Assembly: GCA_037102815.1 (NCBI GenBank)
Contig: BTPP01000006.1
Coordinates: forward strand, 2,852,001 to 2,916,000
Reading direction: 5' to 3'
Length of the DNA: 64,000 nt
DNA from: Neurospora intermedia
Lineage: Eukaryota > Ascomycota > Sordariomycetes > Sordariales > Sordariaceae
The notes beneath the pieces are model-generated. The model was not told the origin of the DNA and did not search any database. It saw nothing but the letters and a program-made list of their open reading frames with translations. Position 1 is the stretch's first letter. Each line of letters opens with the position of its first letter. Positions 1 to 10,178 of the stretch are shown piece by piece. The translations under genes and the position numbers were made by a program.

Positions 1-355
1 GCCACAAAAGGCAACACACCTTGCACACCTCGTCGTGGACAGTGGTGATGTCTCGTTACGCCGTAACACTCCTATCTTCATCCGATCTTGCGCCGTTATC
101 TCATCGTTTCTTTAGTGAGGTTGTCCGGAAATGACGCGGATGAAAATACCAACGGTATCGTCTGGTGTTTGTGTAGATCCCCCATCTCGTCTTAGCGTCC
201 GATAACAAGTATCACCAACGCAAGGACAGAACGACCTATCAACTTGATGAACAAGCGTTCATATCACCAAGCCCCTCCCCGAGAACTTTGATGTCGCGAA
301 ACAACTTCCCGCCAAGAACTTGACATCGTTTATCCAGCTTCACACCACCCTCACC
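1..355. other. Upstream region of the deacetylase gene
   Basis: This is non-coding sequence of ordinary base composition ahead of the first gene. No gene, RNA or repeat was recognised. It should hold the promoter and 5' leader of the deacetylase gene, but I could not pick a convincing TATA box or activator site. Confidence 0.5.
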
Positions 356-2017
356 ATGCCCGCAGCTACACCCCCTTCCCCGCCTCTAACCGGCACCGGC
401 ACCGGCATCACCAAACTCACCAACTGCCGTCTCATCATCGGCGACTCCCTCATCCCATCCGACCTCTTCATCGACTCCCTAACCGGCAAGATCCTCGAAT
501 CCTCCAACACCACCACCACTACCACCCTCCTCCCAGACATCACCCTCGATCTCCAAAACCGCATCGTGTCTCCCGGTCTCATCGACTGCCAACTCAACGG
601 CGCCTTCGGCTTCAACTTTTCCACCCTCACCTCCTCCACCGAATACCTCAAAAACGTCCACTCTCTCAACAAGAAACTCATCCGCACCGGCGTCACTTCC
701 TATCTCCCCACTTTGACCTCCCAGAAGCCCGAGCTGTACCACTCCGCGCTTCCACACCTCGGTCCTCTTCCCGGTATTTCCTCCTCCAACAACGTGCACA
801 ACCACCACCGCAACCACCGCAACCCCCAAAATGGCTCCGAATCCCTCGGCGCCCACGTCGAAGGCCCCTTCCTCTCTCCCCTCCAACACGGGATCCACGA
901 CCCTTCCGTCCTACGCGCCGCCCACTCTTTCGAAGACTTAGAACACGTCTATGGCTCTTCCAATCTGTCTTCTGGGTCCTCGGGGGAAGGAGGAGCAAAC
1001 ATCAAATTAATCACCATCGCGCCCGAACGCGGGTCCATCGTGACTCTGATCCCCGAGCTCGTCTCTCGCGGGATTATCGTGTCCATAGGACACACCGAGA
1101 CTTCCCTCCCTGTTGCCGCCGCGGCAGTCAAAGCGGGCGCAACGATGATCACCCACTTGTTCAATGCCATGAGACCTCTGCATCATCGCGAGCCGGGGGT
1201 GTTTGGTCTTTTGGGATTGGCGGCACCTACATCTGCATCTGTATCAGGAGAAGAAGAAGAAGAAGATAAGACTTGCAAAAGACCCTATTACGGTGTAATA
1301 GCAGACGGCATCCACTTGCACCCCTTGTCCGTCTGTTTGGCGTATAACTTGCACCCTGCGGGTTTCATTTTGGTCACGGACGCGATGCATCTGGCGGGTA
1401 TGCCGGACGGGAAGTACGAGTGGGTTAATGGGGAGAAAAAGGAGTGGATCGAGAAGAGGGGGAGTAAGCTTTGTATTGCTGAGCCACCGCCGTTGTCGTC
1501 GTCGTCGCCGTCATTGCCGCCGTCACCACCGTCGTCACCACCACAATCATCGCTATTGAAGGGGAAACAAAATGGCCACCATGTCAATGGATATGTCAAT
1601 GGTGGCGGCCTGGGAAGAAGTCAGGGTGAGGAAGCAACAACCCAAAATGGCAATGGGGTAGAAAAGAAGAAGAAATGTGGAGGAGGAGGAGGAGGAGGAA
1701 TAGCAGGTAGCTCAGCCACCCTCCTCGAATGCGTGAACAATGTATTGCAATGGACGGGCATGCCGGTGACCAAGGCTTTGGCGAGTGTGACTAGCACGCC
1801 GGCAGAGATGTTGGGATTAAAGGGCGTCAAGGGGAGTTTGGAGCCCGGGGCGGATGCGGATTTGGTGGTTTTTGAGGAAGTGGAAGTTGAGGTTGAGGAT
1901 CTGCTGGATGGAAGCGGGAAGATAAGCAGAAAGCAGTTGGTTGTTGATGAGGTTTGGAAATTTGGGGAGAGGGTGTTTGTAAGGGATGGGACTGCTTTGG
2001 TGAGTTCGAAACCATAA
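356..2017 (+). CDS. N-acetylglucosamine-6-phosphate deacetylase
   Basis: The product should remove the acetyl group from GlcNAc-6-phosphate to give glucosamine-6-phosphate and acetate, a cytosolic step in amino-sugar (chitin monomer) use. It is a single-exon reading frame of 553 aa. The start is the ATG at 356 (A at -3); the open frame extends a little upstream but has no ATG there. Amidohydrolase signatures appear in order: HVEGPFL with metal-ligand Glu near residue 169, IGHTE (His about 246), THLFNAM (His about 267), ADGIHLHP, and LVTDAM with the catalytic Asp near 342. The C-terminal strand PGADADLVVFE closes the fold. Unusual is a low-complexity insertion at about residues 380-455 (runs of Ser/Pro, then Asn/Gly, Lys and Gly), which makes the protein longer than the roughly 380-430 aa usual for the family. 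The gene converges on the Lsb5-like gene. The enzyme call is confident; the effect of the insertion is unknown. Confidence 0.93.
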   Translation: MPAATPPSPPLTGTGTGITKLTNCRLIIGDSLIPSDLFIDSLTGKILESSNTTTTTTLLPDITLDLQNRIVSPGLIDCQLNGAFGFNFSTLTSSTEYLKNVHSLNKKLIRTGVTSYLPTLTSQKPELYHSALPHLGPLPGISSSNNVHNHHRNHRNPQNGSESLGAHVEGPFLSPLQHGIHDPSVLRAAHSFEDLEHVYGSSNLSSGSSGEGGANIKLITIAPERGSIVTLIPELVSRGIIVSIGHTETSLPVAAAAVKAGATMITHLFNAMRPLHHREPGVFGLLGLAAPTSASVSGEEEEEDKTCKRPYYGVIADGIHLHPLSVCLAYNLHPAGFILVTDAMHLAGMPDGKYEWVNGEKKEWIEKRGSKLCIAEPPPLSSSSPSLPPSPPSSPPQSSLLKGKQNGHHVNGYVNGGGLGRSQGEEATTQNGNGVEKKKKCGGGGGGGIAGSSATLLECVNNVLQWTGMPVTKALASVTSTPAEMLGLKGVKGSLEPGADADLVVFEEVEVEVEDLLDGSGKISRKQLVVDEVWKFGERVFVRDGTALVSSKP

Positions 2018-2483
2018 TGGGTAGGGAGTTGGAGCTCGGTAGATGATGGATTCTTTCTTGGTCATGCAGCTTTGTTTCTTTGCAAAGTAGGGGGCAAAAA
2101 GTAGAATGCTGAATGTCTGTTGCCTCGCCATTTGGCCATCCACGATGAATGGCAATGATGGTTCCCGTCCACGAAGGCATGACTTGAAAAGAAAACACAA
2201 CTCGCCCTCCAATTATAACTGGCCATACAGAACTCATAAAGGTATAACTCATTCCTCTCCCATGAATCGCTAAACTTGGTAAAACAACTCGGGATAATGC
2301 TGCGAAGTGTTTCGCTTTCCATGCTCGATCTACTCCCCCGTATCATTACTATCGTCCCTCGCTGTCGTTAAAAATGTTTCCTAGACAGGCAAATAGCTAT
2401 CCAGTAAGCAAGTAGCAACTCAATTCTTATCCATGTCGTATTATCATCACTTCATCCCCGCCATGCTATCCACGCCACCCAAC
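2018..2483. other. Intergenic region between convergent genes
   Basis: This 466-bp stretch separates the 3' ends of the deacetylase gene (+) and the Lsb5-like gene (-). It must hold both 3' untranslated regions. No additional gene, RNA or repeat was seen; the short open frames here are out of register with any recognisable protein. Confidence 0.5.
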
Positions 2484-4043
2484 CTACGACCACTTGGGCT
2501 CGTCACTCTCCACCTTAGGGGTTGAGACAGCATTCCGGTCAGCAAACGGATCGTTCTCGTCCTCATCCACCTCGCTATCCTCGTCATCAGACGGTTCCAC
2601 CCTTCTTGTAGGCGGCTTCAACATTGAGGGCTTCGAAGCCGCAGACGGTCGGGGAGGTGGCGCAGGACGAGGAGGCATTGGCGGTGGGCTCGCAGGGGTG
2701 TTGGTGATGCTGAGCCCAGCCATGCCGGCAACGGGGGCTCGGGGACTGCCGGGTACGCTACCGCCGGATTCTTTGGCTTTGGCAGCTTTTTCAGTTGCCA
2801 CTGGAAGTTGTTAGCAGGCGAGGGAGAACAACAAAAAGGAGAGGGGAACATACTCCGATAAAGATGGGCTTGCTCAGCGAGATCATCATCCGAGTCGCTG
2901 TCCGCGTCAATAGAGCGGTCCAGCTGCTCAAAGGTCATGAGCGCTTGGACGAGTTCATCGTTGGCATGTAGAAGGCCTCCTAGCCATTGTTCGGATTCGA
3001 CGTGTTGAATCTGCGTCTGTTAGCAGTTCGTTTGGCTATGGTCAAGAGACAATGTCACGTACATATCTCAAGATGTTCCTTCTAAGCATTTTGCACTTTT
3101 CGAAACGCTCCACTGCAGTTGAGTTCTCCGAAATGCGCTCCTTCTCTCGATTGATGGATTGCAAAGTGTTCATCAGGTTCGTGGAGGCAATGGACGCCTC
3201 GGCAATAGTCCTGGTCATCTGATCCTTTTCGGCTTCGAGGTTGAACGGCCTGTGCTTCTTGGATTTGCTGCTGCTCTTCTTTGACTTGTCCTTGCCGGAT
3301 CGACTGAAGGAGTGAGAATGGCCACTGGAACTGGATACCGTCGGCCTATGCGATGACGAGGAAGCTGGCTGTGCGGTTGATGAGTTGGCCTGGGCAGTTG
3401 AGGTGCTTGCTGATGGCTGGCGTTCTTCCTCCTCGTCTTCGCCAAAAGGGTTCTCGGTCTCCTTAAGTACCTTTGACTTTTCTTGGGTAACGACTTGCTT
3501 GCGACGGGGAAGTTCCTGGAGTGGTGTGAGCGTGACAGGTAGACGTCAAAGTGTAGACTGTAAGGGAGCTTACTCTGTAGAGGTTCGCGATGCGCTCCAT
3601 GCCGTGAGTGCGGTTGTAGACAGTCCAGTTGCGAAACAATTCGGAGCACTTCTTCTTCACCAAGGGGTCTGACAGCTCGGCGGTACCACAGAAGCGCAAG
3701 CGCTCAAGAAGGGGTTCATCCACAAAGGAGTGCCGGAAGTGGCCATTACCATTTTGAATCAGGGCATCGAGGATGGTCAAGGCTCGGAGCTGGCGGTGCA
3801 GGTTTCCATATTTGAGTTTCTTGCGAATGGCACGGGCAGCCTCGGTTGGGCCCGAAGCCTGGAGGTTGATAGCTTCGATAAGCTCGGGGATGCCGCTGAG
3901 ATCGTCTTCGGCGAATGTCTCACTCGTCAAACGTTCGATGTCGACCGTAACAGCCGTGTAGGGCTTCTGTTCTGGGCTGTTAGCGAATGTACGAGACGCA
4001 GCTATTGAGGGAACCTTTGGTCGTTTACCGAGGAAGAGAACAT
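2484..4043 (-). CDS. Lsb5-like VHS/GAT-domain trafficking protein, five exons
   Basis: Model: complement(2484-2800, 2854-3010, 3063-3515, 3574-3966, 4029-4043), 444 aa. The four introns are 52-62 nt and all phases agree. The tiny first exon encodes MFSSS and joins KPYTAVTVDIERL; the last junction recreates an ATG codon internally. Residues about 10-140 form a VHS/ENTH-type helical domain (YGNLHRQLRALTILDALIQNG is typical). A GAT-like helical region lies at about 205-330, with an NPF tripeptide near 158 that could bind EH domains. The tail is proline-rich and acidic, ending in DEPKWS. In yeast, Lsb5 binds the WASP-like protein Las17 and ubiquitin and links cortical actin to endocytosis, so a peripheral membrane-trafficking role is inferred. 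Its promoter side faced a divergent gene before MULE-1 inserted 833 bp upstream of the start codon. The family is fairly sure; the short first exon is less so. Confidence 0.85.
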
Positions 4044-4867
4044 TGTATCGTGGAGGAGCGCTAAGCTGATTGCCGTGGTTGCTTCGTCGTAGAAAATAGT
4101 AAAGAATAAAGCTCGGGAAAGAACCGAAATCGAGAAAGCTGTGCAGTGGTGGTGGATGGTATGGTTGAAGAGCGGGAGCCAAGCCAAACAGTCGCGTCGA
4201 CTTTGGGTAAGTTGTTCAGTTATCGTCAGATGGCCGCAGTCGCAGTCGCAGTCGCAGTCGCAGTCGCAGTCGCAGTAGCAGTCGCAGTAGGTCGCTAACA
4301 ATGGCCTGACCAAGCCAAATTAGTACGATTAATGGAAGGTGTGGGAATTTTCCTCGTCGTTAGAAGAAGCGCAATCTGTCGAGGCAAGCGCGTCAAGGTA
4401 AACGGCAGCAAGCAGCAGTCGTGCCTGCGCAGCAGTGATGTGATGCTGTGTATGCTCTGACTGAAGCTTTGACGAGGGGCGGCTGATGGCGCAGGAGCGA
4501 ACAATGGCGGGGTATCGATACGAGAGGGAGCTTAAAATTCGTGTGACGCCGTGAAACCGGATTCCGTCGCGCCCAGTGTTTCTTTCGACAAGCCTTCAAA
4601 CAAATGATCAAGATCACCGCATTGTCACCAACAGAACGCCCGTTGGTCTTTCGTGAGCAACCTCACCCAATGCGCCTTCAATAAAGGAGCGAAAAAGAGG
4701 GAGCCATGCTTCCTTGACAATGCCCCGGTCGTCGGTCCTTGGCGTTTAGCTTTCAGGCCACAAGCTCCCTACAAATCTCGGCTCCGGTGCCGAATGGTGG
4801 GGCTTCGGTTCGCTACGAAGCGGGGCCAGATTACTTGGCGCCGTCACCCTCCCTGCCTCCCTCCCGT
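4044..4867. other. Upstream region of the Lsb5-like gene
   Basis: This host-composition sequence runs between the Lsb5-like start and the MULE-1 target duplication. It should hold the Lsb5-like promoter and leader. Before MULE-1 arrived it was part of a divergent promoter shared with the gene that now starts at 38,928. Apart from the hexanucleotide array at 4235-4288, nothing specific was recognised. Confidence 0.5.
4235..4288. repeat. Hexanucleotide tandem repeat (CGCAGT)n
   Basis: There are nine consecutive 6-bp units of CGCAGT, the eighth being AGCAGT. The array lies about 190 bp upstream of the Lsb5-like start codon, in its promoter or 5' leader. Its length is a multiple of three, but the apparent Cys-Asp repeat on the minus strand is not part of any supported protein. 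Confidence 0.9.
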
Positions 4868-4875
4868 CTCGCGGC
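4868..4875. repeat. Left target-site duplication of MULE-1
   Basis: The octamer CTCGCGGC here is repeated exactly at 38,717-38,724, immediately outside the two inverted repeats. An 8-bp duplication falls within the 8-11 bp range of Mutator-like elements and fixes the ends of the 33.8-kb insertion. Confidence 0.88.
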
Positions 4876-4954
4876 CCTTCCAGCTAAATCGACTGCCCCC
4901 CCCATCTTTTTCGACTGTCTCTAACCGCTTCCGGTAGGCAGTCGAGGGGGCAGT
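4876..4954 (+). repeat. MULE-1 left terminal inverted repeat
   Basis: These 79 bp are a perfect reverse complement of 38,638-38,716. They begin CCTTCCAGCTAAATCGACTG and include a run of eight C. They keep normal GC content although the interior only a few tens of bases away is heavily decayed, so the RIP boundary lies just inside the repeat. Confidence 0.93.
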
Positions 4955-6671
4955 CTCGCCACCCCCGGCTCGCTTATTGCTAGTAGATATCAGCCACCGC
5001 TAAATTACCCGCTAATGAATATCTAATTAAAACCCTACAGCGGGCAGCTATACTACAGTACCTTCGTAAACTATAACGTACTTTAATAATTTTCAACTTT
5101 GTAATTTTCAATATTTTCTAGTATTTACCCCCGCTATACCTACTACCTACTACCACCTAGTATTAAAATCGTTAGAGATGAACCTCGCTGCGCTTCTCAA
5201 CCCTATTGGTAGTATTAATAATCCGGTCGCTCTATTAGATTTTAACTTTCCCTCTCCTAATAGCGCTATTAAAGATTTATTGTGCAATAGCGATTTATTT
5301 AAAATCGATAACGCCGATAGCGAGTCTAATAGTGAGTCTAATAATGAGGCTAATAATAAGACCCCGAATTTCTTCCCTAACGATAAATTGTCCGACCCCT
5401 CCTTCGACTACGAATTTAGTACGCTTAGTAATTGTGTATAGGATTTGCTTAATACCCTTATTAAAAATGTAAATATAGTTGTACTAAATATTAGTTTCTT
5501 TATTACTAGGCGGTATATCGGTAATTATCGCGGCGGTATTCCTCATTGTACCGACTTTATTTGTAATAAAGGAGGAAATAAATTAAAGAAGGAGGGGGAG
5601 AAGGAGATAAAAACGATAAAGTACGCCGGCAAATTTAATAAAAAAGGGTATTAGTAGAAGGTAAAGGCGGTTAACTTTACTAAAGTGGGGTGGAAATTTA
5701 TTATTATAATTCTAAATTACTATTATTCTCTCAATTTAGAGAATACTAGTTATTTCTCTAGTTACCGCCGTATAGTTAGGAATAAAGATATTATTATAAA
5801 TATTCTTTACGCTACTTAGTAGTTAAAGAGTATTTCGTTAGATATTATTTCGTTTATTTGTATTAAATTCCCTAACGTTAAAATTAAGACGAAGGATATA
5901 CTTAATATTATTATAATATATAAGGCGGATTTAGCGGGCCCCCTTACTACTACTTAATAATTTTTGAATTATTTAATAATAACCCCTAATATTTTTTACT
6001 ATATTTATTACTAAGATAATTATAAAGATAGTAAAATTGTCCGGGTCTTTTGGACTTACAATTAGTATATTAATTAGTAGAGGAAGAATTCCGAAGTTTA
6101 GAGTTTAGATTGTACGTATAAAGTTAATTGGTTCGATATACTTTTATTATAAATTTATAATTTAACTACTATATATACGACTTTTAATTTAGGTTATTAC
6201 TTATTTAGTAGTAAGAAGGAGGATTTTTATACGTAAGTATTAGAAGTAATAAAGGAAATTCTTACCTAATACTAAATACCCTACCCTTATATTATAATTA
6301 TAGATTATAATAAAGTATTTAAAAATACTCTCTAGATTACCCTTAATAATATTCAGTACTAAATTTGTGTGTGGTACGTTATAAAGAACGTCGCTTTTAA
6401 TATATATAAGAAATAGGAAGGTTTATTTGAGGGTACTATATTTAGTAAGCGTAGTAGTACTAGTAATTACTTTGCCGGCGAAATTAAGACTAATATTTAA
6501 AATAACCCTATAAATTGAGACTACTATACCCACTATATTAGTGCCTAATTATTATTAGAAGACGACCGCGCTTATTATTTTAATTCTAATATTCGTAACC
6601 CTCTTACTCCTAAATTTAAAATTTATTTTAATAATAGTATTCGTTAGTAGGTTAATAATATAGATAGCTTC
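4955..6671 (+). pseudogene. MULE-1 transposase, N-terminal and catalytic part (decayed)
   Basis: This AT-rich stretch holds the first half of the MULE-1 transposase in plus-strand orientation. Short open frames survive at 5178-5441 and 5445-5654; they read as fragments of the transposase N-terminal region, not as genes. The catalytic-domain motifs of MULE transposases (TYKxNxxxM and a later CVWxxxKN-type motif) can be seen near 6108-6140 and 6366-6395, interrupted by many stops. It ends at the GCTTC target duplication (6667-6671) of the LTR element. Confidence 0.7.
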
Positions 6672-6937
6672 TATCATAGCATAGCGGGACAGGCTCCCAA
6701 AGCACTAGCCACTGGGCAATAGGATGCACCATAATACATCGGATAGAATGAGGCTTATATTCTTATCGATAGAACGTCCGGATTAGGAAGGCGGCAACGT
6801 ACGGTAGAACCGACTTATATACTCGGATTTACAATACTAACGTTTACTCACTTCCCTTTCCTTCTTTACACTTAATATTACTTTAATTTGTAACTTCTAG
6901 TCTTATAATCTATCTCTCGTAGGATCACACTTTTATA
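6672..6937 (+). repeat. 5' LTR of the outer LTR retrotransposon
   Basis: This 266-bp copy aligns end to end with 36,959-37,224 without visible length change. It is preceded by the GCTTC duplication. It is somewhat more decayed than the 3' copy, the differences being mostly C/T and G/A. Confidence 0.92.
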
Positions 6938-9834
6938 TAATATTAAGTATTATCCTTTCTTTAACTAGGGACGGCGTTAGAATATCCTACTTTATCGGCG
7001 TACACCGAGTAGCTAATTTATAATCGCTTATTTAGAAGGATTACTAAACCTCCTCAAGAAAAGCCAGACTACCGCGACAACTAATTGAGAGAGTAAATCA
7101 TCCCCCCTACGCCCGCGCCTTAGACTAAGCCAATTATACAATATCCAACGCCCGGGACAGAAGCGATAGTTCTAGTTCGAGTAGCTTCCTATTAAACCCC
7201 AATTCCTAATACGAATAAGAAGTCGAACTATTCGACTATACAATTAAAAATTAAGCGGAGTTCAATCCCGTTATAAGATTGGAGAACCTATTTACTTAAT
7301 TCGGTAGTAGAAAAGACGATACTACTATAGATTAGACTCGACTAGATGCCGTATTTACGCCCGAAACTAAAGGCCTTACTAATAACTCTTAGGGCGGCAT
7401 CCTACAGACCCCCACCAAGTCTATACCCTATAAATACCCTTATATAGAAGCGGCGGACGATTCCTTTATTTATTTGAAATATATTAAATTAGAAACCTCG
7501 AAGAACCCTTAGGCAATACTTAAAGACGCCCAAAAGAAACTTAAGAACCTCTAAGGTCGGCCGGACCTAAATCCTAGCCCGACTACGCTACTTAAGCTTT
7601 TTATTCCGTTGCCGATTAAATCTAATATATTAGGGGTACTATTTAGTCGAAGGATAAAGAAGGGTCGATAACCTATTATAAGAAGAGCTAAACTCCCTAT
7701 TAATTTAAATAGTATCTAAAATAATAGGCGCGTTACGGACTCCGACTACTTATACCCCATTCCCGACTCAACTGTCACCCGAAAGGTTAAGGACGAAGAG
7801 GAAATCCCGTCTAGGGAAGAGACTAAGACCAATATTACTAATAAGACTAAATTAAATAGTTTAATAATAGTATCGGACTTGAGAAGTTACTACCTTAAAT
7901 GCTTATACCCTAGGGCGAAGTTCCCGTCCTTTGAAGTCTCGCTATTCTAATTAGCGGAAGAAATGAGAAAAAGAGTGACGGCAATTAACGAAGTATAGTG
8001 TAACGAATCTAGGGATAACGACCCTATTATATTATTCAAACCTATATCCTAATATATAGAAGATAGTAAAATTATTTATTAATTTAATATAATCGATCGG
8101 TTTATCGACGACTAAATCTTCTACGAAGTATACAATAAAGTATTAGATATAATATAGAAAGAAATCCGAATTAGAGGAATCTATAAGGAGGCTTCCGACG
8201 ATATTCTAAGCAATTTAATTTACTTATTAGGAAAAGTAAGTTGTAAAGTGACGCGTTTAAACGCGTAGGCGCTATACTTCGCTAACTAAATATACGAACT
8301 CCTATTAGAAAACGAGCGATTATACTACGACCTTATTAAATTCAATTTAGAGGGTAAGAAATATATACTTAAATAAGTGATTCTACTAGAATTTAAGAAT
8401 TAATTTAAAAAGTTAGAGGAGTAAAACTACATCCTTACCTAAATAATTGCTTCTTTTATAGATATACCTCCCTAATTGATATTAATTTTAAAGAGCAATT
8501 AATCTAATAATAAACGTTTAATTACTTTCGACGATATAGTAAGCTAAACAGCAACGGAAAAAAGTAGCCAGAGCCTTCTACCTCCCGATACAGAAATATT
8601 AGTACCCGTCCAGGCCCTAAAATTAATAAAACATATTAGTATAAGTAGCAATCCGGATAACAATTCAAGTAATAAATCCCCCAACGAAGGAGAAGGCGAT
8701 CCCAAACCGAAACAATTACTACTCCCCCCGATAAATTGTCCTACTAGAGGATATACACTTGTAAGGCCCCTAAGAATTAGGCGAAGAAGGGAGAAAAGAA
8801 CCGCTAAAGTCCCGGATATTAACAAATTTAATAACAATCCCTAGACCGATAGAGTATCGTTTAATATATAGATATTACAAATAAAAAATAAATTACGGGT
8901 AAACGTAGACTACTTCTACAACGAAGAGGCTAGAATCAGCGAAGTAATATTAAAGCTAGGAGGCGCCGTCGCCGAAGGTATATTTCCCTACCTCAACAAC
9001 GATTACTTTAAAGTTATTATAACAGTAGATAATTTATTAGAATATTTATAGAACGATTATTACAATTATAACGCCCGAAAAAAGGTAATAGGAGATTTTA
9101 AAAGGCTGAAAATAAAACTATCGGATCAGTTCTAAGATTTCAAGTCTAAGTTTGTACGCTTAGCTAATTAATACTATATTCCGCAAGACTTTTAAAAGAA
9201 TAATATAAAATAAAAGGTATTTAAAGAATTGTAAATATTCATTAAAATTACATATTTATAATAGGATACTACCTTCGAAGATTATTCCCGCCTTCTATAA
9301 GCGCTAAACCCCAATATTAAGAGGGAGGAGTAGAAATTAAGGGAGTATAAGAGCTTTAATAGCCGGGCTAATCCGAGAAATCCGACTAAAGTATTTACTC
9401 TAACCCCAAAATACTAACACCCTAATTTCGAAGAAATAAAAAAACTATCAACCGAAAATCATTATTTTAATTACTATAAAATTAAATATTAGTCTATCGC
9501 TTACTTAGAAAAAACGAAAGTTATAGTATCCAACGTTAAGGTAGAATTAAATACTATTACCGATTTTATTTAGGGAAAATAGGAATAGACCCTTAATACC
9601 TCAATTAAAGAAATCGAAGGAAGATTAATAGAACTAGACGACTATATATCGGGAAACTAAAGTTTAGCCTTAGAAATAATTAATTTAGATTCAAATTCGG
9701 AAAATTGAAGACCTAAGGAATAGTCTCTACCCTAGGGGAAGTATCGTTAGGTAGTATAAAGGAAAAGGACAATACAAAAGTATAATTAATAAATAGAATT
9801 CACTTAAACTTCAATTTAAAAAAGTATTTAGGAG
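6938..9834 (+). mobile_element. Outer LTR element, gag-like region (fossil)
   Basis: This is the 5' internal segment of the outer element. A stretch near 9,460-9,505 has the spacing of an eroded retroviral-type zinc knuckle, which supports a gag assignment. It is followed by the insertion point of inner copy A (GAGGT duplication at 9835-9839). The segment is broken throughout and AT-rich; no host gene was seen in it. Confidence 0.65.
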
Positions 9835-9839
9835 GAGGT

Positions 9840-10178
9840 TGTTATGGGGCATTCTTGGTGGATACCTAGATGCTCTGTCTTGTTATAGCAGCTGTTCGTT
9901 AGAGCGTATAGTCTGTTATATAAGAGTGCTCGTCCCGTCAACCTCTGTTAAGGTTGACGGATTATTAATTTATATTATACCAACCTTATATCTATCTTGT
10001 TTATACTTAGTAAAATCGTATACGAGGTCCTAAGTTGAGGCTCGCAATAAGTCTTATTTTCAATTTCCTTTAATAAGACTATCGTTAATCGTTACGCATT
10101 ATTATTCTATCTAGTAACTAGTTACTTATTCTATTATTCTCTATTATTATTATTTGTAAAGTATATTTTCGTATAATA
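9840..10178 (+). repeat. 5' LTR of inner copy A
   Basis: This is the best preserved of the four 339-bp LTR copies; it begins TGTTATGGGGCATTC. It contains a TATATAAGAG promoter-like box and, shortly after it, a perfect 10-bp stem hairpin (9935-9960). Confidence 0.92.

Noticed and set aside
340-898. Minus-strand open frames opposite the deacetylase
   Set aside because: They are antisense shadows of a well-supported gene and have low-complexity Val/Gly/Glu composition.
5178-5654. Two small plus-strand genes (87 and 69 aa)
   Set aside because: They lie inside MULE-1 and read as leftover pieces of its decayed transposase region.
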